Positions 7,265 through 13,074 of a DNA stretch of 13,074 nucleotides are shown here, in pieces (position 1 is the first letter of the stretch; the number at the start of each line of letters is the position of its first letter). The position numbers and the translations under genes are program-made. Source of the stretch: Bacteroidales bacterium UBA4417 (GTDB lineage Bacteria > Bacteroidota > Bacteroidia > Bacteroidales > UBA4417); assembly GCA_002389705.1 (NCBI GenBank), contig DGQJ01000382.1, positions 1 through 13,074 on the forward strand. Reading direction: 5' to 3'. Under the pieces are notes generated by a model. The model worked only from the letters and a program-made list of their open reading frames with translations. It was not told the origin of the DNA and searched no databases.

Positions 7265-7272
7265 TATATTTG
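7265..7272 (+). promoter_or_regulatory. Putative -7 element for recN
   Basis: TATATTTG matches TAnnTTTG exactly within the 54-base gap before recN. It predicts a leader of about 20 bases. The -33 region is only T-rich (TTTTTT at 7245-7250). It would let recN be transcribed separately from the bamD operon. Confidence 0.4.
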
Positions 7273-7297
7273 CTTCACCTAAGTTAAAAATTCAGGC

Positions 7298-8959
7298 ATG
7301 CTACTGCATCTGTCAGTCGAAAATTTCATTCTTATCCCGCAACTCGAAATAAGCTTGCACAAAGGATTTACCTGTATTACAGGCGAAACCGGTGCCGGAA
7401 AATCAATTCTGGTAGGTGCCTTGGGGCTCATTCTTGGCCAAAGGGCTGATACTTCGGTATTGCGAAATAAGAATCAGAAATGTATCGTCGAAGGCACTTT
7501 TGCTATCGGTGATTACCAACTGAATGATATTTTTGAAACACATGACCTAGATTTCGAATCAACATCGGTATTCAGGCGCGAAATTAATCCACAAGGTAAA
7601 TCGAGGGCGTTTATCAACGATACACCGGTAACACTGAATGTTTTGAAAGAAATAGGGGACCGGCTGGTTGATATACATTCGCAGCATCAAACCCTTGAAC
7701 TCAACAATGCTGCATTTCAGCTTGGTATGGTCGATTCCTTTGCCGGCCATGGTAAAACCCTGGCTGATTACCGCAGTTTGTATACCCGGTATAACCAGGT
7801 AAAGGCTGAACTTAAGGAATGTATAATAAAGGAACAGCAAAGCGCTAACGAAAAAGAATTTCTGAGCTTCCAGTTCGATGAACTTGAAAAAGCAAACCTG
7901 AACCTGAATGAACAACAGGAAGCCGAAGAAGAACTTGAAATACTCACCCATGCCGAAGAAATCAAAACCCGAACATTTTCGGCAATCGGGATATTGGCCG
8001 ATGATGAAATAAATGTAACTGACCGGCTTTCGGAAACCAAACAACTCCTCGACCAGGCAACCCGTTTCAGCAGCCACCTTTTACCAATTGCCGAACGCAT
8101 CAGCGGAAGCCTGATTGAAATTAAGGACCTGGTTAACGAGCTGAGGAACTTTTCTGAACAGGTTCATTACGATGCCGAAAGAATTGAAAAATTATCGCTC
8201 AGGCTCGACCTTATTTACCATTTACAGCAAAAACACAGGGTAAATTCGGTAGCAGAACTTATCGATATCATGAATACCCTTTCAGAAAAACTGTATTCCA
8301 TTGGCTCATTGGAAAACCGTATCGGGGAATTGAAGTCAGCTTTGTTAAAGCAGGAAAATGAACTTTTAGCGGTTTCTGCTGTTCTCTCAAAGCAACGGAT
8401 TTCGGTTATTCATGAAATTGAGGCCGAAATGCATAAAGTACTTGAAAATCTGGGAATGCCTTCTGCGAAATTTAAAATCCAAATCGACACATTGCCTTAT
8501 TTTTCTTCAACAGGAACTGATAAAATTAATTTTCTTTTTTTTGCCAATAAAGGAGGCGAACTGCGTGAAATTCAAAAAGTAGCCTCAGGCGGCGAATTAT
8601 CAAGGCTTATGCTTGCTTTAAAATCATTGGTACATAATCGCAGTTTGCTGCCTACCATTCTGTTCGACGAAATTGATTCGGGGGTGTCGGGTGATATTGC
8701 AGGCAAAGTTGGAACCATCATGCGAAACATGTCGGCCAATATGCAGGTAATAGCTATTACACACCTGCCTCAGATTGCCGGAAAAGCTGATAGTCATTTA
8801 CTTGCGTACAAACACGATGGAGAAACAGCCACCGTTTCCAGCCTTAAAATTCTTTCCGACGACGATCGCATTGACGAAATTGCCCGTATGCTTAGTGATG
8901 AAACAATTACTGAATCGGCCAAAGTAACAGCCCGTGAATTGTTGAATTACAAGAACTGA
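7298..8959 (+). CDS. recN: DNA repair protein RecN
   Basis: An SMC-like ATPase of 553 residues, the usual RecN length, acting in recombinational repair of double-strand breaks. The N-terminal half of the ATPase head has the RecN opening LHLSVENFILI, Walker A GETGAGKS (29-36) and VDIHSQHQTLEL. The middle, about residues 150-350, is charged and Glu/Lys-rich with heptad character, as expected for the RecN coiled coil. The C-terminal half-head carries the ABC signature ASGGELSR (from residue 429), Walker B ILFDEIDSG (454-462) with catalytic Glu458, and the His switch in AITHLPQIAGKAD. All ATPase motifs are intact. It follows the DUF4835 gene by 54 bases, with a possible promoter of its own, and ends at a terminator. 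I do not see a LexA-box-like palindrome in the short upstream gap. Confidence 0.96.
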   Translation: MLLHLSVENFILIPQLEISLHKGFTCITGETGAGKSILVGALGLILGQRADTSVLRNKNQKCIVEGTFAIGDYQLNDIFETHDLDFESTSVFRREINPQGKSRAFINDTPVTLNVLKEIGDRLVDIHSQHQTLELNNAAFQLGMVDSFAGHGKTLADYRSLYTRYNQVKAELKECIIKEQQSANEKEFLSFQFDELEKANLNLNEQQEAEEELEILTHAEEIKTRTFSAIGILADDEINVTDRLSETKQLLDQATRFSSHLLPIAERISGSLIEIKDLVNELRNFSEQVHYDAERIEKLSLRLDLIYHLQQKHRVNSVAELIDIMNTLSEKLYSIGSLENRIGELKSALLKQENELLAVSAVLSKQRISVIHEIEAEMHKVLENLGMPSAKFKIQIDTLPYFSSTGTDKINFLFFANKGGELREIQKVASGGELSRLMLALKSLVHNRSLLPTILFDEIDSGVSGDIAGKVGTIMRNMSANMQVIAITHLPQIAGKADSHLLAYKHDGETATVSSLKILSDDDRIDEIARMLSDETITESAKVTARELLNYKN

Positions 8960-8994
8960 TAACATTTTATAAAAAAGCTGGTTAGCAATTTTTT

Positions 8995-9020
8995 AAAAGC
9001 TGTATTGTCAGCTTTTTCTT
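8995..9020 (+). terminator. Rho-independent terminator after recN
   Basis: AAAAGCTG (8995-9002) and CAGCTTTT (9009-9016) form a perfect 8-pair stem around a 6-base loop, followed by TTCTT. It lies 36 bases after the recN stop. An earlier AAAAAAGCTG could compete for the right arm. Confidence 0.8.
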
Positions 9021-9087
9021 GTAATACCAGGAATCTGCACCAGCTTAACAATTTGTTTCAATACAATTATTAATTAAAACCAATACA

Positions 9088-9975
9088 ATGGCTTACAATT
9101 TACTTAAAGGCAAAAAAGGCATCATTTTCGGTGCATTGAACGACTTGTCAATTGCATGGAAAGTTGCTGAAAAAGCGCATGAAGAAGGCGCTCAGTTTGT
9201 CCTTACCAATACCCCCATGGCACTTCGCCTTGGCGATACTCATCATCTTGCCAAAGCAACCGGTGCCATCATTGTACCCGCCGATGCCACAAGCATTCCA
9301 GACCTGGAGAATGTTTTTGCCAAAACGCTGGAACACTTTGGAGGTAAAATTGATTTTATCCTGCATTCAATCGGTATGTCGCCTAATGTTCGAAAGAAGA
9401 TTCCCTATGATTCGCTAAGTTACGAAAACTACCTCAAAACCATGGATATCTCCGCAATTTCGTTTCACAAGGTAATACAGACCGCCAAAAAGTTTGATGC
9501 ATTAAACGAATGGGGATCGATAGTTGCATTATCGTATGTTGCTGCTCAGCGTACACTTTTCGAATATAACGATATGGCCGATGCCAAAGCAGCGCTCGAG
9601 AGTATTGCCCGTAGTTTCGGTTATATTTATGGCAGGGAGAAACATATCCGGATAAATACAGTTTCGCAATCGCCGACACTTACTACTGCCGGTAGTGGTG
9701 TAAAGGGAATTGGTGGACTCATGGATTTCACAGAGCGTATGTCGCCACTTGGAAATGCTACTGCCGACGAATGCGCCGATTATTGCCTGACTCTTTTCAG
9801 CGACCTGACCCGCAAGGTTACCATGCAAAATTTATTTAACGACGGAGGATTTTCGAGCATGGGTATGAGCGCCAGGGCCATGGAAATGTACAATAAAAGC
9901 CTCGATTGCCGCGATTGCCACGATCATCCTGATTTCTGCAATACGGATGCCGACGATTCAACTGCAGGCAAATAA
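9088..9975 (+). CDS. fabI: Enoyl-[acyl-carrier-protein] reductase (NADH), FabI
   Basis: Catalyses the last step of each fatty-acid elongation cycle, reducing trans-2-enoyl-ACP with NADH. It is a short-chain dehydrogenase-type Rossmann protein. The cofactor loop is GALNDLSIAW (15-24), comparable to GVASKLSIAY of E. coli FabI. The catalytic residues are intact and spaced as in E. coli: Tyr150, Tyr160 and Lys167 in LSYVAAQRTLFEY NDMADAKAAL. HSIGMSP corresponds to the SIGFAP loop, with Met and Ser replacing Phe and Ala near the triclosan site. The conserved DGGF-type end of the fold (NDGGFSSMG, residues 251-259) is followed by about 36 more residues, giving 295 against about 262 in E. coli. The extension ends in a Cys/His-rich tail, C274, C277, H278, H280 and C284, then an acidic end. 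The gene is alone, flanked by terminators. No clear TAnnTTTG element is visible upstream. Confidence 0.94.
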   Translation: MAYNLLKGKKGIIFGALNDLSIAWKVAEKAHEEGAQFVLTNTPMALRLGDTHHLAKATGAIIVPADATSIPDLENVFAKTLEHFGGKIDFILHSIGMSPNVRKKIPYDSLSYENYLKTMDISAISFHKVIQTAKKFDALNEWGSIVALSYVAAQRTLFEYNDMADAKAALESIARSFGYIYGREKHIRINTVSQSPTLTTAGSGVKGIGGLMDFTERMSPLGNATADECADYCLTLFSDLTRKVTMQNLFNDGGFSSMGMSARAMEMYNKSLDCRDCHDHPDFCNTDADDSTAGK

Positions 9976-10028
9976 TAAGGCCGTAATCACAGGCCAGGTA
10001 CATCATATTCATAAAGGAAAGCACACAT

Positions 10029-10056
10029 AGCCGGGAATTTGGTTTCCCGGCTTTTT
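10029..10056 (+). terminator. Rho-independent terminator after fabI
   Basis: AGCCGGGAA (10029-10037) and TTCCCGGCT (10044-10052) form a perfect 9-pair GC-rich stem with a 6-base loop, followed by TTTTAATT. It is the strongest hairpin in the window and starts 53 bases after the fabI stop. Confidence 0.92.
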
Positions 10057-10404
10057 AATTGTTAAAAAGTTTAGGTGATTGATCTGTTCATCAGATATAA
10101 TTCTCAAATTCTAATAAATTAATTGATAATATTTTAGGTCGAATTTGTTTTACAAAATCAAAAATTCCAAAAATTTAATCAACCTTTATGCTTATATTCT
10201 GTTCATAAAGAGTGGCCTTTCAGGAAAAAAAATAATAAATATTCACATAATTCAATTTATGCGTTAAATATGCAAATAATATTAAATTTGTGAAATAAGA
10301 ATTCGCCTGAAGAATACCGCTGTACCGACAGATTAATGTTGGCTTATACACATCAGAACTGATTTTTAGCCAGTAATTTCTAGTAAAATACAAAAATCCT
10401 GAAC
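10057..10404 (+). other. AT-rich intergenic region upstream of etfB, no gene seen
   Basis: This stretch of 348 bases has no credible open frame and no RNA gene that I recognise. It holds small inverted repeats: ATCTG/CAGAT (10082-10086 and 10092-10096) and CTTTATG/CATAAAG (10184-10190 and 10204-10210). It also holds a spaced TTCACA/TGTGAA pair (10242-10247 and 10289-10294) that flanks the promoter candidate. None is long enough to assign a regulator. Composition is markedly richer in A and T than the neighbouring genes, as expected for a promoter region. Confidence 0.6.
10283..10290 (+). promoter_or_regulatory. Putative -7 element for the etfBA operon
   Basis: TAAATTTG matches TAnnTTTG exactly. 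Transcription would start near 10294-10297, giving a leader of about 110 bases before the etfB ATG. No clear -33 TTTG lies 19-21 bases upstream. No other TAnnTTTG is seen between here and the ATG. Confidence 0.4.
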
Positions 10405-11154
10405 ATGAAAATACTCGTTTGCATGAGCAATGTGCCTGACACAACCACCAAGGTTAAGTTTGTTGATGATTTCAAAAAACTCGACAACAATGGGATACAA
10501 TGGGTTATTAATCCGTGGGACGAACTGGCTTTAACGCGCGCACTTGAACTAAAAGATGATCTGGGCAGTGGAGTACAAACTGTTACAGTAGCCCACGTTG
10601 GCCTTGCAGGTTCTGAGCCTACCATTCGGAAAGCGCTTGCCATTGGTGCCGACGACGCAATCAGGATAAATGCTGATGCACCAGATGCTTATGTTGTAGC
10701 AGCACAGTTGGCCGAAGCTATTCGCAACGAAAACTTTGATATGATATTTTGCGGAATCGAATCAAGCGATCATAACGGCTCAACAGTAGGAGGGATGCTC
10801 GCCGAATTTTTAGGTTGTGCCTCTGTTAGCTGTGTTTCGAACGTTAAATTAGATGCCGGTGGTGTTGTGATAACCCGCGAGCTGGGTGGCAGTAAGGAGG
10901 TTGTATCGGTACCTTACCCATTTGTAGCCATTGTTCAGAAAGGAATTGCCAATGAACCCCGTATTGCTGCCATGCGTGGAATAATGATGGCTCGCACCAA
11001 ACCCATCAAAGTAGTTGAACCTCGGCCACTCGACAGCCTTACCGAAGTGATTAGTTACGAAATGCCCGTTCCCAGGGCTGCATGCAAGTTTGTGGAAGCT
11101 GAAAATGCAGCTGACCTCATCTCATTGCTTCATAATCAGGATAAAGTCATTTAA
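10405..11154 (+). CDS. etfB: Electron transfer flavoprotein, beta subunit
   Basis: The AMP/nucleotide-binding subunit of ETF, the soluble heterodimer that takes electrons from acyl-CoA dehydrogenases and related flavoenzymes. It has 249 residues, normal length. The N-terminal MKILVCMSNVPDTTTKV and INPWDELALTRALELKD (35-51) are typical of EtfB. The nucleotide-binding loop is FCGIESSDHNGSTVGGMLAE (115-134), where many ETFs have GKQAIDDDxxQVG. EPRIAAMRGIMMARTKP (184-200) is the conserved C-terminal block. Whether it belongs to a bifurcating class (second FAD in place of AMP) cannot be decided by eye. It is followed by etfA after 30 bases, clearly the same operon. An acyl-CoA dehydrogenase gene is not in the window. 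Confidence 0.94.
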   Translation: MKILVCMSNVPDTTTKVKFVDDFKKLDNNGIQWVINPWDELALTRALELKDDLGSGVQTVTVAHVGLAGSEPTIRKALAIGADDAIRINADAPDAYVVAAQLAEAIRNENFDMIFCGIESSDHNGSTVGGMLAEFLGCASVSCVSNVKLDAGGVVITRELGGSKEVVSVPYPFVAIVQKGIANEPRIAAMRGIMMARTKPIKVVEPRPLDSLTEVISYEMPVPRAACKFVEAENAADLISLLHNQDKVI

Positions 11155-11184
11155 ATTAATTCACCTCAAATCTGAATGTAAATT

Positions 11185-12156
11185 ATGGCCGTATTAATAT
11201 ACCTCGAAAACTGGGATGGAAAGTTTAAAAAACTCTCCTTCGAACTGGTTTCGTATGCTTCGAAAATAGCTGAAATGCTTGGCAGTCAATCACTGGCACT
11301 CACCATAGGAAATGTGGAAGAACAGGAACTCGAGAAACTGTCAGTGCATGGTGCTGATAAAGTATTACATCTTAAAAATGAAAAACTTGATACACTCGAC
11401 GAACAGGCATTTTCGAACCTGGTAGCAGATGTTGCCCGGAAATACAACGCTACAGTTTTGGTGTTATCAAACAACAATTCGGGTAAAGCATTGGCGCCCA
11501 GGCTTTCGGTGCAATTAAAGGCCGGTCTTGTTTCGGGTGTAAGCAAACTTCCGGTTAGTGTAAGTCCATTTGTGGTTTATAAAAAAGTTTACTCGGGCAA
11601 AGCATATGCCAATGTGCAGATAAAGACCGATCTGAAAATCCTGACATTAGCACAGAACTCCTTTGAATTGATTCATAATCCAAAGCCTTATGTAGTCGAA
11701 CATTTAAATATTCAGCCCAGCGATAACCTGCTGAATACAAAGGTGAAAGAGGTTCAGAAACTTACAGGTAAAGTACTGCTTTCGGATGCGGATATCGTGG
11801 TTTCCGGTGGAAGGGGCATGAAATCGGCCGACAACTGGGGACCATTGGTTGAGTTAGCTGATTTGCTTGGAGCTGCGACAGCTTGCTCACGACCTGTTTC
11901 CGACGAAGGATGGCGCCCGCACGAAGAACATACCGGGCAAACCGGGAAAATTATTGCTCCCAACCTGTATTTTGCCATTGGTATTTCCGGGGCTACGCAA
12001 CACCTGGCCGGAATAAGTTCCTCCAAAATAATTGTTGCTGTAAATTCGGATAAAGATGCCCCGATTTTTGAAGCCGCACAGTATGGTATAGTTGGAGATG
12101 CAATGAAAGTTCTCCCCAAACTGGTAGATGCAGTTAAAGAATTAAAATTAAGGTAG
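11185..12156 (+). CDS. etfA: Electron transfer flavoprotein, alpha subunit
   Basis: The FAD-carrying subunit of ETF, 323 residues. The N-terminal domain (about 1-190) packs against EtfB. The C-terminal FAD domain shows the full set of family motifs: VSGGRGM (206-212), the SRPVSDEGW loop (235-243), HTGQTGK (249-255), GISGATQHLAGI (266-277) and VNSDKDAPIFEAAQYGIVGD (286-305). All look intact. It ends in the usual LVDAVKEL helix. The gap of 82 bases to the next gene has no hairpin with a T-tract, so readthrough into the membrane oxidoreductase is likely. Together with EtfB it forms the electron carrier, and the neighbouring oxidoreductase is the probable acceptor. Confidence 0.95.
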   Translation: MAVLIYLENWDGKFKKLSFELVSYASKIAEMLGSQSLALTIGNVEEQELEKLSVHGADKVLHLKNEKLDTLDEQAFSNLVADVARKYNATVLVLSNNNSGKALAPRLSVQLKAGLVSGVSKLPVSVSPFVVYKKVYSGKAYANVQIKTDLKILTLAQNSFELIHNPKPYVVEHLNIQPSDNLLNTKVKEVQKLTGKVLLSDADIVVSGGRGMKSADNWGPLVELADLLGAATACSRPVSDEGWRPHEEHTGQTGKIIAPNLYFAIGISGATQHLAGISSSKIIVAVNSDKDAPIFEAAQYGIVGDAMKVLPKLVDAVKELKLR

Positions 12157-12238
12157 TTGCATCATCAATACCACATTTTGTATCATTTCGCTGTAAAGGC
12201 CCCTCTTATAAAATCTGGTTTTCATAAAAAATGCTGAC

Positions 12239-13074
12239 ATGATTAAGCAAATCATTTTTACGTTCACCATTTTGCTCACATTGGGCGCTTTTGCATTTAC
12301 AATCACCCGGTTGATCCGTTTTTTCAGGTTCACCAAAGCAAATTTTCCCATCCGCAATTTCCGCAAGCGGATCATGATTACACTCGAAGTTGCTATTGGA
12401 CAGACAAAAATTTTCAGGCGTCCTGTGATCGGTTTTTTTCATGCTATTGTTTTCTGGGGATTTTGTGTGATTACATTTGGAAGTTTCGAAATGGTTGTCG
12501 ACGGGCTTTCAGGAAGCGAAAAATCATTCAGCAATCTGGGGTGGTTACATAGTATGATAATGGCCTCGGGCGATATTTTTGCACTGCTCGTCACCGTTTC
12601 AATTATTATTTTCATAATCCGGAGAGTGTTTTTGCATATCAGCCGTTTCGAAGGCATTGAGATGAAGAAAAAATCGCACCAGGATGCCAATATTGCCCTG
12701 AGCATGATATTGTTGCTGATGTTGTCGCTGATGGGTATGAATACAGGCTATGTGCAGTTACTAATGGTTTCGGGCGAACCCATCGTCGGCGTTTATCCTG
12801 TTGCGGGTTTACTCAGGCCAATATTGAGCGGATTCTCAGTACAATCACTGCATCTGTTTTATGAATTTACCTGGTGGACGCACATCCTGCTTATCTTTAT
12901 TTTTGCCAATATCCTTCCGTATTCTAAACATTTTCATGTTTTCCTGTCGGTGCCTAATACCTTTCTGACCCGCCTTGAGCCACTCGGAAAACTGACCAAT
13001 ATGGACGATATAACCCGTGAAGTTAAGCTGATGCTCGATCCCGGAGCGAGCTTCGAAGCCCCGGCTACTGATGC
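12239..13074 (+). CDS. Membrane-bound Fe-S oxidoreductase, N-terminal part (NarI/HdrD-like; probable ETF:menaquinone oxidoreductase)
   Basis: The open frame from ATG 12239 runs off the right edge after 278 codons, so this is the N-terminal part only. An ATG eight bases earlier (12231) hits a stop after two codons and is not the start. The visible part is a membrane domain: helices near 4-24, 62-84, 107-132, 152-176 and 206-228, then a cytosolic run after SVPNTFLTRLEPLGKL. Histidines in or at the ends of helices (H68 in FFHAIVFWGF, H104, H133, H205, H215, and H231/H233 in YSKHFHVFL) resemble heme b ligands of the NarI-like gamma subunit. In this family the membrane part is fused to two 4Fe-4S clusters and a CCG-motif HdrD-like domain, which would lie beyond the window. 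Related proteins encoded beside etfBA have been described as EMO, which passes ETF electrons to menaquinone. The assignment rests on this domain and on context. Confidence 0.8.
   Translation, partial: MIKQIIFTFTILLTLGAFAFTITRLIRFFRFTKANFPIRNFRKRIMITLEVAIGQTKIFRRPVIGFFHAIVFWGFCVITFGSFEMVVDGLSGSEKSFSNLGWLHSMIMASGDIFALLVTVSIIIFIIRRVFLHISRFEGIEMKKKSHQDANIALSMILLLMLSLMGMNTGYVQLLMVSGEPIVGVYPVAGLLRPILSGFSVQSLHLFYEFTWWTHILLIFIFANILPYSKHFHVFLSVPNTFLTRLEPLGKLTNMDDITREVKLMLDPGASFEAPATD

Noticed and set aside
7559..8077. 172-codon open frame on the minus strand inside recN
   Set aside because: It is antisense to the coiled-coil part of an intact recN, has no recognisable domain and no promoter-like element that I can see.
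8985..9016. Repeated AAGCTG/CAGCTT words after recN considered as an attenuator or riboswitch
   Set aside because: They are explained by a simple terminator hairpin at 8995-9016; there is no leader structure or downstream gene close enough to be controlled.
10184..10210. CTTTATG/CATAAAG inverted repeat considered as a terminator
   Set aside because: Only seven pairs, AT-rich, a 13-base loop and no following T-tract; fabI already has a strong terminator at 10029-10056.
10242..10294. TTCACA/TGTGAA pair considered as a CRP/FNR-type site
   Set aside because: The half-sites face the wrong way for TGTGA-TCACA and are 41 bases apart; most likely chance in AT-rich DNA.

Overview
The window looks like core chromosome from a member of the Bacteroidota, most probably Bacteroidales or a close relative. 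Three things point there. The gene order bamD-rpoZ-coaBC-DUF4835/porD-recN is typical of that phylum, and the omega subunit is of the Bacteroidota type. Several genes are also preceded by the Bacteroidota -7 promoter element TAnnTTTG, with no strong Shine-Dalgarno sequence. I see no tRNA, rRNA, CRISPR array, insertion sequence, phage gene or sign of recent transfer. I did not find a convincing new multi-gene system; the interesting points are details within otherwise ordinary genes.

Left part (1-2413). The end of a rhodanese-domain protein runs in from the left edge. It converges on two minus-strand genes. One encodes an uncharacterised six- or seven-helix membrane protein. The other, upstream of it, encodes a PLP-dependent alpha-oxoamine synthase (the SPT/KBL/BioF family) with a GTG start. 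A strong terminator hairpin lies between the two, and its T-tract doubles as the -7 element of the membrane-protein gene.

Middle (2414-9020). A divergent promoter region separates the synthase from a class I photolyase. An apparent operon follows: bamD (outer-membrane protein assembly lipoprotein), rpoZ (RNA polymerase omega), coaBC (coenzyme A synthesis) and a DUF4835/PorD-like exported protein linked to type IX secretion. Then comes recN (double-strand break repair), which has its own -7 element and ends at a good terminator.

Right part (9021-13074). fabI (NADH enoyl-ACP reductase, with an unusual Cys/His-rich C-terminal tail) stands alone between two terminators. A 430-base AT-rich gap with one promoter candidate leads into etfB-etfA and the start of a membrane-anchored oxidoreductase of the NarI/HdrD-like type, cut by the right edge. 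These last three genes make a plausible route for electrons from acyl-CoA dehydrogenases through ETF into the menaquinone pool. fabI serves fatty-acid synthesis, and the alpha-oxoamine synthase may use acyl-CoA or acyl-ACP, so lipid metabolism recurs in the window without forming one operon.
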